From Pseudomonadota bacterium (GTDB taxonomy: Bacteria; Pseudomonadota; Alphaproteobacteria; Acetobacterales; Acetobacteraceae), in contig JAKADX010000003.1 of NCBI GenBank assembly GCA_021818505.1, forward strand, positions 1 through 64,000: 64,000 nt of DNA. Reading direction: 5' to 3'. The position numbers were made by a program, and so were the translations under genes. Below, piece after piece: positions 7,806-17,197 of the stretch. Below the pieces are notes generated by a model, which was not told the DNA's origin, ran no database searches, and saw nothing but the letters and a program-made list of their open reading frames with translations. Numbering within the stretch: position 1 is the stretch's first letter; every line of letters begins with the position of its first letter.

Positions 7806-8583
7806 CTACGACTTCATGCGCACCGCCTTCGCCGCCTCCGGCGTGGTCGCGCTGGTGGCGGGCGCGGTCGGGTATTTCCTCGTGCTGCGCGGCCAGACCT
7901 TCGCCGGTCATGCGCTCGCCCATGTCGGCTTCACCGGCGCGACCGGCGCGGTGCTGCTCGGCGCCGCGCCGCTCTGGGGGCTGGTGGTCGCCACGCTCGC
8001 CGCCGGGATCGGCATGGGGGCCGCAGGCGAGCGGCTCGCCCAGCGCGACGTGGCGATCGGGCTGGTGCTGGCGCTGGCACTCGGCCTGGGCCTGCTATTC
8101 CTGCATTTCTACACCGCCTTCGCCACCCAGGCGACCGCGCTGCTGTTCGGCAACGTGCTCGCGGTGGACAGCGAAACGCTGCGCACGCTGCTGGCGCTCG
8201 GCGCGGTCAGTCTTGCGGCACTGGCCGTGATCGCGCGCCCGCTGCTGTTCGCCAGCCTGCAGCCGGAGCTGGCCGAGGCCAGGGGTGTCAGCCCGCGGCT
8301 GTATGGCGTGGCATTTCTCGCTCTGGTGGCGCTGGCCACGGCCGGATGCGCACAGATCGTCGGCGTGCTGCTGGTCTTCGCGCTGATGGTCGGCCCGGCG
8401 GCGACGGCGCAGCGCCTGACCGGTGGTGTTGGCAGCGGCGTCGCGCTGTCGGCGGCGCTGGCGCTGGCCGAGGCCTGGCTCGGGCTGGCGCTCGCCTATT
8501 ACACCGACTGGCCGACCAGTTTCTGGATCACCGCACTCAGCGCCGCGGTTTATCTGTTCGCTCACATCCGGGTCGGCGCCTGA
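7798..8583 (+). CDS. znuB: Zinc/metal ABC transporter permease (ZnuB-like)
   Basis: An integral membrane subunit (261 residues) with about seven to eight hydrophobic helices typical of the ABC-3 (ZnuB/MntB) family. The HALAHVGFTGATGA region and the later GVSPRLYG coupling-loop segment and GVLLVFALMVGPAATA helix are family hallmarks. The ATG at 7798 lies inside the end of znuC, giving an eight-base overlap. It is followed 13 bases later by the convergent zur-type gene. Confidence 0.9.
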   Translation: MLDYDFMRTAFAASGVVALVAGAVGYFLVLRGQTFAGHALAHVGFTGATGAVLLGAAPLWGLVVATLAAGIGMGAAGERLAQRDVAIGLVLALALGLGLLFLHFYTAFATQATALLFGNVLAVDSETLRTLLALGAVSLAALAVIARPLLFASLQPELAEARGVSPRLYGVAFLALVALATAGCAQIVGVLLVFALMVGPAATAQRLTGGVGSGVALSAALALAEAWLGLALAYYTDWPTSFWITALSAAVYLFAHIRVGA

Positions 8584-8596
8584 CGGCCGGGCCGCG

Positions 8597-9058
8597 TCAA
8601 GCGGCGTGCGCGCAGGCGGCGCAGGTGCCGTCGATCTCCACCACCGCGCGGGCGGGATGGAATCCCACGCGTTCGGCGGCACGGTCCAGCGCGTGCGCGA
8701 CGGCGTCGTCCTCGATCTCGGCCACCGTGCCGCAGCGGCGGCAGATCAGGAACTGGGCGGCGTGCTCGTGTGGGTCGGACTCCGCGCAGGGAACGAAGGC
8801 ATTCAGCCGCTCGATCCTGTGGATCAGCCGTTGCTCCAGCAGGAACTCCAGCGCGCGATAGGCCGTCGGCGGCGTCGCCCGCCTGCCGGTCTGCTTCAGC
8901 CGGTCGAGCAACTGATAGGCGGTCAACGGCCCCTCCGCCTGCAGGATCAGCGCCAGCACGAGCCGGCGCAGCGCGGTCAGTTGCGCGCCCTGCCGCGCGC
9001 AGGCCAGCGCGGCGGCGTCGAGTTGCGCTTCAACGGTCGGACGGTCGTGCGCACGCAT
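8597..9058 (-). CDS. zur: Fur-family transcriptional regulator, probably Zur
   Basis: A 153-residue metal-dependent repressor. An N-terminal winged helix (about residues 20-85, including TAYQLLDRLKQTG and TAYRALEFLLEQRLI) is followed by a dimerisation/metal domain. The domain contains DPHEHAAQFLICRRCG and a C-terminal CAAC, the two CxxC pairs of the structural zinc site, plus the His/Glu regulatory-site residues. Location next to znuABC and the Zur box at 6069 argue for Zur rather than Fur. Start ATG 9058 gives the normal family length. It is convergent with znuB. Confidence 0.85.
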   Translation of the reverse strand: MRAHDRPTVEAQLDAAALACARQGAQLTALRRLVLALILQAEGPLTAYQLLDRLKQTGRRATPPTAYRALEFLLEQRLIHRIERLNAFVPCAESDPHEHAAQFLICRRCGTVAEIEDDAVAHALDRAAERVGFHPARAVVEIDGTCAACAHAA

Positions 9059-9161
9059 CGGCGGACCCCGGCGTATCCATTCCACCAAACCTAGCATGAA
9101 TTCCGCCACGCGGCGCCGCGACGCTGGCAGAGGCAACTTGCAATTGCGCCGGCGCGCTGAA

Positions 9162-12011
9162 ATGAACGATGTCCTGTCCGACAATGACCGGAGTCGCCAG
9201 ATGCCTGACGCCGCCCTGCCGGTGACGCCGTCCGCGGCCGAGCAGGAGGTCGTGTCGGCCGCGGCGGCCTGCGCGCGCGGCGTGGCGGCCCGGCAGTCCG
9301 GCGACCGCGCGGCGGCGGCGGAATGGTTTCGACGCGCACTGACCTTCGAGCCGGAGTCGCGGCAGGCGCGCTTCGAGTTGGCAACGACCCTGCGCGAGCA
9401 GGGACGCTGCGCGGAAGCCGAGCCGATGCTAGAGGCCCTGCTGGCCGAGCAGCCGGGGTGGTGGCCGGCACTGATCGGCTTGGGCATCTGCGCCCGCCAA
9501 AGGCGCGACCTCGCCGCCTCCGCCGGCCACTTGGCGGCGGCGCTGGCGCTGGCTCCGCGCGAGCGGTCGGTGCGGCACGAATATGCCACCACGCTGCGCG
9601 AGCAGCACCGTATCGAGGAGGCGGAGCCTCTGTACCGCGCGCTGCTGACCGAGGACGCGAAATTCTGGCCGGCGCTGGTCGGCCTTGGCATCTGCGAGCG
9701 GCTGCGGCGCGATCTTGCGGGCTCGGCAGAACACCTCGCGGCGGCGCTGGCGCTGGCGCCGCGCGACCGCGCGGTGCGGCACGAATATGCCACCACGCTG
9801 CGCGAGCAGCAGCGCGCCGATGAAGCCGAGGCGCTGTACCGCTCGCTGCTCGCCGATGACCCCGGATTCTGGCCGGCTTTGCTCGGCCTTGGTCTGTGCG
9901 CGCGGCTGCGCCGGGATCTGGCGGCCTCCGCCGGGCATCTGACGGCGGCGCTGGCGCTGGCGCCGCGGGACCGCTCGGTGCGGCTGGAACTTGCCACCAC
10001 CCTGCGCGAGCAGCGTCGGGTGACGGAGGCCGAGGCCGCCTATCAGGCGCTGCTGGCCGATGCGCCGGGCTTCGCGCCGGCGCTGCTCGGGCTGGCGCTG
10101 TGCGCGCGCCAGCGCAACGACCGCGCCGCCGCGCTTGCGCACCTGCGCGCCGCGACCGAAGCGGCGCCGCAGGTCGAGGGGCCGTGGTACGAACTGGCCC
10201 TGGAACACCGCGACGCCGGCCAGTTCGAGGAGGCGCGGGCGGTGCTGCGCGCCTTGGCGGAACGCAATCCGGCCGGCGGCCAGGCCTGGCTCGGCCTGGG
10301 ACTCGTCGAGCGGGCGGCCGGCGACCGGGCGGCGGCGCTGGAGGCGTTCCGGGAGGGCTTCGCCCGCGACCCGCAGCGGCACGCGCTGATGCTGGAGATC
10401 GCCAACGAGGAACGCGCGCTCGGCCGCTTTGCCGAGACCGAGCAATGGCTGAAGCGCGCCGCCGAGACCCCCACCGTCGCCGCGCAGGCGCTGGTCCAGC
10501 TCGGCGAGCTGGCCCGCGCCCGTCAGCAGTTCGACGCGGCACTCGACCTGTTCCGCGAGGCGGCGGCGCGGCCGGGTGTGCCGGTCGCGGCCCACGCGGC
10601 GCTGGCGCAGACCCTGGCCGAACTCGGCCAGGGCGCGGCGGCGCTGGCGGCGCTCGACGCGGCCGAACAGCGCCTCGGCCAATGGCCGGAACTGGCACTC
10701 AGGCGCGTCGCGCTGCTGCGCCGGGCGGGCCTGCGCGACCAGGCGCTGGACGTCGCCCGCGCCGCGACGGCGGCGATGCCCAACCACTTCCCGCTATGGA
10801 ACGAATGGTTCGAGACCGAGCGTTTCTCCGGCGATTTCGCCGGCATGGACCGCGTGCTCGCCGCCGCTCCGATTGGCACAATACAGGAACGCGCGCAGTG
10901 GTACAACGCGCGTGGCCAGCTCGCCGCGCAACGCTGGCAGTTCGAGGCGGCGGAGGCGGCGTTCGCCGAGGCGGTGGCGCTCAATCCACTGATGACCGGC
11001 GCGCATGAGGCGCTGGCCCGGGTCAGCCTGCTGCGCTTCGACATCGCGGCGGCGCGGGCGCATCTGCGCGTCTTTCAGGAGCAGCGGGCGGCGCAGCAGA
11101 AGGCGCTCGGGCTGTCGCCGCACCTGTCGCACACGCATATCGGCAATCTGTTCGACGAGTTCGCGATCGACGAGGACGCAATCGCCACCCTGGCCGACGC
11201 CCAGCGCCTGCCGCCGGAGGCGCGGATCGAGCGGCTGCTCGGGCGGATGAGCGCCACCCCCGAGCATACCGCGACGGCGGTGGCGCTGCTGGTGGCGCTG
11301 CGCCAGGCGGGACGCCTCGACGGGCCGTGGCCCGATGCGGAGGCGCGCACCATCCCTCCGACCATCGCGCAGTTCTGGGACGAGCCGACGCCGCCCGAGG
11401 ACATCGCGGCGCTGATGCGCAGTTGGCAGGAATGCAACCCTGGCCATCGGCATCAGTGTTTCAGTACCGAATCGGCGCTGGCGTTCCTGACCGCGCGCTG
11501 CCCGCCGGAGGTGGCGCGGGCGTTCCGGCGGGCGCGGGAGCCGGCGCAGAAGGCCGATCTGTTCCGCCTCGCCTTCCTGTTCGCCGAGGGCGGCTGCTAC
11601 GCCGATGCCGACGACCGCTGCCTGCGCCCGATCGACCAACTGCTGCCCCCGGCAGTGCGCTTCGCCGCGTTCCAGGAGGAATACGGCACGCTCGGCAACA
11701 ACTTCCTCGCCGCCGCCCCGCTGCATCCGGTGCTGGGCGCGGCGCTGGACGCGGCGGTGACGGCGATCAACCGGGGCGATGAGGACATGATCTGGCTGGC
11801 GACCGGGCCAGGCCTGATCACGCGCGCCTTCGCCCACACCCTGGCCGCCTCGAAACTGGCGCCCGGTCCGTGGCTGGAGCGCAGCCGCATTCTCGACCGC
11901 CACGAGCTGGAGCGGGTGGTCGCGACGCATTGCGCCGTCGGCTACAAGCAGTCGCGCCGGCACTGGCTGCGCGCCAGCTTCGGCCAACCCAAGGCGGTGG
12001 GCAAGCCGTGA
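9162..12011 (+). CDS. TPR-repeat protein with C-terminal OCH1-like glycosyltransferase domain
   Basis: A 949-residue protein. Residues about 30-690 are tetratricopeptide repeats, including four near-identical 68-residue blocks at DNA positions 9372-10187. Residues about 735-900 form a DXD-type sugar transferase domain of the OCH1/Gly_transf_sug group. It opens with IPPTIAQFWD, continues with QKADLFRLAFLFAEGGCY, and has the metal-binding D815-A-D817-D818. It probably transfers a sugar to a glycan or protein docked by the repeats. There is no signal peptide, so it acts in the cytosol. An in-frame ATG at 9096 would add 22 Arg-rich residues, and neither start has a clear ribosome-binding site. 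The next gene overlaps it by four bases. Confidence 0.8.
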   Translation: MNDVLSDNDRSRQMPDAALPVTPSAAEQEVVSAAAACARGVAARQSGDRAAAAEWFRRALTFEPESRQARFELATTLREQGRCAEAEPMLEALLAEQPGWWPALIGLGICARQRRDLAASAGHLAAALALAPRERSVRHEYATTLREQHRIEEAEPLYRALLTEDAKFWPALVGLGICERLRRDLAGSAEHLAAALALAPRDRAVRHEYATTLREQQRADEAEALYRSLLADDPGFWPALLGLGLCARLRRDLAASAGHLTAALALAPRDRSVRLELATTLREQRRVTEAEAAYQALLADAPGFAPALLGLALCARQRNDRAAALAHLRAATEAAPQVEGPWYELALEHRDAGQFEEARAVLRALAERNPAGGQAWLGLGLVERAAGDRAAALEAFREGFARDPQRHALMLEIANEERALGRFAETEQWLKRAAETPTVAAQALVQLGELARARQQFDAALDLFREAAARPGVPVAAHAALAQTLAELGQGAAALAALDAAEQRLGQWPELALRRVALLRRAGLRDQALDVARAATAAMPNHFPLWNEWFETERFSGDFAGMDRVLAAAPIGTIQERAQWYNARGQLAAQRWQFEAAEAAFAEAVALNPLMTGAHEALARVSLLRFDIAAARAHLRVFQEQRAAQQKALGLSPHLSHTHIGNLFDEFAIDEDAIATLADAQRLPPEARIERLLGRMSATPEHTATAVALLVALRQAGRLDGPWPDAEARTIPPTIAQFWDEPTPPEDIAALMRSWQECNPGHRHQCFSTESALAFLTARCPPEVARAFRRAREPAQKADLFRLAFLFAEGGCYADADDRCLRPIDQLLPPAVRFAAFQEEYGTLGNNFLAAAPLHPVLGAALDAAVTAINRGDEDMIWLATGPGLITRAFAHTLAASKLAPGPWLERSRILDRHELERVVATHCAVGYKQSRRHWLRASFGQPKAVGKP
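9372..10187 (+). repeat. Four tandem 204-base repeats inside the TPR gene
   Basis: Units begin at 9372, 9576, 9780 and 9984, exactly 204 bases apart. Each encodes two TPRs (68 residues) with shared landmarks ATTLREQ, WPAL-GLG and AAALALAPR. The DNA of units 1-3 is highly similar, including identical stretches around CACGAATATGCC in units 2 and 3, which indicates recent duplication. Unit 4 is more diverged. Confidence 0.85.
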
Positions 12012-12844
12012 CCGAGGCGCCGGAGCAGGATTTGCAGGCGCGGCTGGAGGCGCTGCTCGACCTGCTGGCCGGCAAGGGCGAAGGCCGCCCGCTGCTGCGC
12101 CGGCTGCTGGCGCAGGACGAGACGCCCGGCCGGATCGCCGAATGCATCGCCGCCACCCCCGCCTTCGCCTTCCGCTACAAGGAGGCGCGCACGCGCGATA
12201 TCGGCGTGGGCGGCGTCAGGCAGGCCGATCCGGCGTTCGTCGGCCTGCCCCCCCTGCCCGCCAGAATGCCCTTCGCCGAGCAGTTCGCGCAGCATTTCCG
12301 CCCCCGGCTCGGCCGCCGCGCCGAGGGGTTCGCCGCGATCTTCGCCGCCCTCGCGCAGGCGCGCGCGGACCTGCTGATCCTTGAGACCGGCTGCATGCGC
12401 ATCCCCGACAACTGGGAGGGCGACGGGCAGAGCACGTTCATGTTCGACGCGCTGGCGCGCGACCGCGGCGGGACGGTGATCTCGATCGACATCACGGCGG
12501 AGAGCATCGACACCGCGCGCCGCGCGTGCTCCTCGGCGACGCAGTTGATCCTCGGCGATTCGGTCGCGGCCCTGCACGCGCTGGCGCGACTGGCGGCGCG
12601 GCCGGCGAGCCTGCTGTATCTCGACAGCTACGACCTCGACCTGGCCGACCCAATGCCGAGTGCGATCCACCACGCGCTGGAACTGGCGGCGGCCCGGCCG
12701 CTGATCGGGCCGGGGACGGTGGTGTGCGTGGACGATTATGGCATCGCGGCGGGCGGCAAAGGATTGATCCTGGACCGCTTCTTTGCCGCGATCCGGGCCG
12801 AGGTTCTCCACAGCGGCTATCAGAAGGTCTGGCGCGTGGCCTGA
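12008..12844 (+). CDS. Class I SAM-dependent methyltransferase (Methyltransf_24 / CmcI-like)
   Basis: A 278-residue protein. After a ~100-residue helical N-terminal region, the Rossmann core starts at LLILETGC (motif I) and continues with GGTVISIDIT (acidic loop II) and LILGDSV. SLLYLDSYDLD and GTVVCVDDYG follow, the metal/substrate-side acidic motifs of the cephalosporin-hydroxylase-like/Methyltransf_24 group. The GTG start at 12008 overlaps the TGA of the glycosyltransferase gene (GTGA), so the two are translationally coupled. It probably decorates the same glycan or acceptor. The actual substrate is not deducible. Confidence 0.75.
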   Translation: MTEAPEQDLQARLEALLDLLAGKGEGRPLLRRLLAQDETPGRIAECIAATPAFAFRYKEARTRDIGVGGVRQADPAFVGLPPLPARMPFAEQFAQHFRPRLGRRAEGFAAIFAALAQARADLLILETGCMRIPDNWEGDGQSTFMFDALARDRGGTVISIDITAESIDTARRACSSATQLILGDSVAALHALARLAARPASLLYLDSYDLDLADPMPSAIHHALELAAARPLIGPGTVVCVDDYGIAAGGKGLILDRFFAAIRAEVLHSGYQKVWRVA

Positions 12845-12855
12845 CGCCGCCGCGC

Positions 12856-12874
12856 GCCCGCCCGCCGGGCGGGC
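12856..12874. terminator. GC-rich hairpin between convergent genes
   Basis: GCCCGCCCG and CGGGCGGGC form a perfect 9-base inverted repeat around one base. A further C/G alternation on both sides (12846-12855 and 12885-12894) can extend the stem. It lies between the convergent methyltransferase and boxB genes and could stop transcription from both sides. No T-run follows, so intrinsic termination is uncertain. Confidence 0.4.
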
Positions 12875-12903
12875 CGGGGTGAGGGCGCGCGCGGCTTCGC
12901 CGC

Positions 12904-14352
<1,449 letters not shown>

Positions 14353-14377
14353 GTCGCTCCTCCCTCTGCTCGCGCGC

Positions 14378-16030
14378 TCAGACGCGCTCGGGGTCGAATT
14401 CGGGTTTCAGCCCGCTGCCGTAGCGTTTCAGCGCGCCCGCCTCGCCCACCGCGTTGGGGCGCTGGAACAGCCAGTTCTGCCACGCCGTCAGCCGGCCGAA
14501 GATGCGCGTCTCCATCGTCTCCGGCCCGGCGAAGCGCAGGTTCGCCTCCATAGCGGTCAGCGCGTCAGGTGAGAAGCTCGCCCGCTCCTCCAGCATGATC
14601 CGCACCCCGTCGTCCCAGTCGAGATCGTCATGCGCGACCGTCACCAGCCCGAGTGCCAGCGCGTCCTCCGCCTCCAGCGCGCGCCCGATCGCCGCGTGCG
14701 CGCGGTCCACGCTGTCGGGCTCGCCGAGGAAGCGCGTCTGCAGGCGCGTCAGCCCGTTGGACATCGGACAGGCGGAAAAGTTCATTGCCGAGAGGTGCAG
14801 AGCCGCCGCCGGCCGGTTGTCGCCCGCGCGCGCACCCGCGAACATCACCGCGCGGTCGGCGGCGAAGACGAGTTCGGCGAGCGTGCCGGCGAAGCAGCTT
14901 CCCGGCTCGATCAGCGCGATCAGGCTGCGCGAGGTCAGATCGAGCCGTTTGAAGGTCCGCTTGAGCAGCAGACGGATTTCGCGCACCAGCCAGTCCTGCG
15001 CGTGCGCGAGCAGCAACGTGTCGGCCGCCAGCACGCGCGCCGGATCGCCCTCGCTGCGCAGCACGATCAGGCCGAGCGTGGGTTCGTTGAAGCGCAGATG
15101 CAGCACGGCGTCATCGAGTTCGCGCGCCATCGCCAGCGGCCAGAACGCCGCGCCCGCCGCATGGATGCCGGCGAGATCGGCCGGCACATCCGCGGGGCCC
15201 GTCACGGAGATCGTCGCGCGCCGCGCCGCGCGGTCGATCGCCACGCGCACATGCCGGTACTGCACGCCATCGCCGTCGAACCGCCGTTGCAGCGGTGTCA
15301 GCGCGATGCCGCGCGCGGCGTCCGGCCGGTCCGACAGTGCGGCCAGCTCCGCCGCGCGCTGCGCCACCGTCGCAGCCCAGCGCGAGGGCGGCACAACCTC
15401 ATCCACCAGCCGCCAGTCCACCGCACGCCGGCCGCGCACGCCTTCCTCCAGCGAGCAGAACAGGTCGGCGAGGTCGCGGCGCACGCGGCGCTTGTCGGTG
15501 AGCCGCGTCAGCCCGCCGGTGCCCGGCAGCACCGCGAGCAGCGGCATCTCGGGCAAGGACACCGCGCTGCGGCGGTCGTCGATCAGCAGGATGCGCTCGG
15601 CACAGGCGGCGAGCTCATAGCCGCCGCCGGCGCACGGACCCGACACGGCCGCCAGATACCGCTGGCCGCTGGCGTCGCTCGCGTCCTCGATGGCGCAGCG
15701 GGTCTCGTTGGTGAACTTGCAGAAGTTCACTTTGTGGCCGTGGCTGGCGCGGCCGAGCATCCGGATGTTGGCACCGGCACAGAACACGCCCTCCTTGCCG
15801 GAACGCAGCACGACGCAGCGCACCTCGGGATGCTCGAAGCGCAGCCGCTGCACGGCGTCGGCGAGTTCGATGTCCACGCCGAGATCATAGGAATTCAGCT
15901 TGAGTTCGCAGCCGGGAAAGATGCTGGCGCCCGGGTCCACGTCCAGGATCAGGTCGGCCACCGGCCCCGCCACCTCGATCCGCCAGTGGCGGTAACGGTC
16001 GGGATGCGTCTGGAAGTCGATGCGGTCCAT
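14378..16030 (-). CDS. boxC: Benzoyl-CoA-dihydrodiol lyase BoxC
   Basis: Opens the epoxidised ring formed by BoxB, giving 3,4-dehydroadipyl-CoA semialdehyde and formate. It is 550 residues, the expected size, and belongs to the crotonase superfamily. The N-terminal half carries the CoA/oxyanion elements VFCAGANIRMLG and SGPCAGGGYELA. The C-terminal half has the diverged second crotonase-like region (SLIALIEPGSCFAGTLAELVFAADR region, about residues 360-385). It stands between the hydrolase gene (30 bases upstream) and boxB (25 bases downstream), clearly one transcription unit. Confidence 0.92.
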   Translation of the reverse strand: MDRIDFQTHPDRYRHWRIEVAGPVADLILDVDPGASIFPGCELKLNSYDLGVDIELADAVQRLRFEHPEVRCVVLRSGKEGVFCAGANIRMLGRASHGHKVNFCKFTNETRCAIEDASDASGQRYLAAVSGPCAGGGYELAACAERILLIDDRRSAVSLPEMPLLAVLPGTGGLTRLTDKRRVRRDLADLFCSLEEGVRGRRAVDWRLVDEVVPPSRWAATVAQRAAELAALSDRPDAARGIALTPLQRRFDGDGVQYRHVRVAIDRAARRATISVTGPADVPADLAGIHAAGAAFWPLAMARELDDAVLHLRFNEPTLGLIVLRSEGDPARVLAADTLLLAHAQDWLVREIRLLLKRTFKRLDLTSRSLIALIEPGSCFAGTLAELVFAADRAVMFAGARAGDNRPAAALHLSAMNFSACPMSNGLTRLQTRFLGEPDSVDRAHAAIGRALEAEDALALGLVTVAHDDLDWDDGVRIMLEERASFSPDALTAMEANLRFAGPETMETRIFGRLTAWQNWLFQRPNAVGEAGALKRYGSGLKPEFDPERV

Positions 16031-16060
16031 CCGGCGCGCCCTCCCTCGGCACGGGGGAAA

Positions 16061-16858
16061 TCATAGTGCCTGGTCGGCGCCAAGCACACCACCGGCGAAC
16101 CGCGCGACCGCGGCGAGCGTGGCCTCCGGCGCCTCAAGATGCGGCGAATGGCCGATGCCCGGCAGCAGCAGCGTCTCGACCGGGGCAGGGATGACGCGCG
16201 TGGCGACGCGCACCTGTTCGGCGGTGCCGTAGGGATCGGCGAGACCCTGCACCACCAGCGTCGGGACCGTGATGCCGGCGGCGGCATCGCTGATATCCCA
16301 GGCGCGGAAAGCCGGGTCGAGCCAGGCACCGTTCCAGCCCCAGAAGGCAGCGTCCACGTCGTCGTGGTGGCGCGCCAGGCGCGCGCGCAGATCGCCGTGA
16401 AGATACCGCTCGCGCGCCGCCGCGATGCCCTCGATGCAGACATCCTCGACGAAGAAATGTGGCGCCAGCAGCGCCAGGCCCCGCACCCGCGCGTCCCGCC
16501 GCAGCCCGGCATAGAGCACGGCGATCGACGCGCCGTCGGAATGCCCCACCAGCACGCAGTCGCCGATGCCGGCGGCGTCCAGGACCGGGCCGACGCGCCG
16601 CCCGGCCTCCTCATGCATGTAACTCAGCGGCCGCGGTGGCACGATCGGCTCGGACCGGCCATAGCCGGCGCGCGACCAGGCGAACACCGGCCGGCCGGTC
16701 GCCTCGGCCAGCGCGGCCGGAAAGCCCCGCCACAGCCCGACCGAGCCCAGTCCCTCATGCAGCAGCACCAGCGCTGGGCCGCCGGGGCGGCCCCACCACG
16801 CGCTCTCCAGACGCTGGCCGGCGGCGCGCAGGATATCGTGGGTCATGGCAATCGGCAT
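16061..16858 (-). CDS. Alpha/beta hydrolase of the box (benzoate) cluster
   Basis: A 265-residue cytoplasmic hydrolase with HEGLGSVGLW (oxyanion region), nucleophile elbow VGHSDGAS, acid in VQGLADPYG and histidine in GIGHSPH. Hydrolases of this type are commonly found in aerobic benzoyl-CoA (box) clusters, where a lactone- or thioester-hydrolysing role is assumed. Its place directly upstream of boxC supports that. Two in-frame ATGs (16858 and 16846) are possible. Enzymatic function is by association only. Confidence 0.8.
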   Translation of the reverse strand: MPIAMTHDILRAAGQRLESAWWGRPGGPALVLLHEGLGSVGLWRGFPAALAEATGRPVFAWSRAGYGRSEPIVPPRPLSYMHEEAGRRVGPVLDAAGIGDCVLVGHSDGASIAVLYAGLRRDARVRGLALLAPHFFVEDVCIEGIAAARERYLHGDLRARLARHHDDVDAAFWGWNGAWLDPAFRAWDISDAAAGITVPTLVVQGLADPYGTAEQVRVATRVIPAPVETLLLPGIGHSPHLEAPEATLAAVARFAGGVLGADQAL

Positions 16859-16890
16859 GGCGCACCAGATGGGACGGGCCGGGCGGCGCG

Positions 16891-17190
16891 CTACTTCTGC
16901 CCCTCCAGGATCTGCAGCGCCCGGCGCAGCCGGCGCAGCCCGCCGCGGATCAGGCCGGTGTCGCACATCCGCTGCCCCTCCTGCGCCAGTTGCACCACCT
17001 CGGGCGCGGCCGGGGAATGTTCGCGCTGCTCGGCGGCGAAGCGACCGGCCAGGTCGTTGCAATATTCCGGTGTATCCGAGGTCACCCGCAGCGGCGGCAC
17101 GGACGTGCTCTGCACCGGTTGCGACAGCGCCCCTGGCGGGCCGAGCGCCAGCAGCCCGATCAACACAAGCGCGTTGCGATAGGACGTCAT
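16891..17190 (-). CDS. Small secreted protein of unknown function
   Basis: A 99-residue product with an N-terminal hydrophobic signal (residues 4-20, LVLIGLLALGPPGALS) and a probable cleavage after ALS or SQP. The mature part is helical and contains two cysteines (in EYCNDL and RMCDTG) that could form a periplasmic disulfide. It starts seven bases after the histidine kinase stop, so it is probably cotranscribed with the two-component system. I recognise no domain. A periplasmic accessory of the sensor is possible but unproven. Confidence 0.7.
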   Translation of the reverse strand: MTSYRNALVLIGLLALGPPGALSQPVQSTSVPPLRVTSDTPEYCNDLAGRFAAEQREHSPAAPEVVQLAQEGQRMCDTGLIRGGLRRLRRALQILEGQK

Positions 17191-17197
17191 GCCCGCA

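Noticed and set aside
9372-10187. CRISPR-like or intergenic repeat array
   Set aside because: The 204-base repeats are in frame inside a gene and encode TPRs. There are no spacers.
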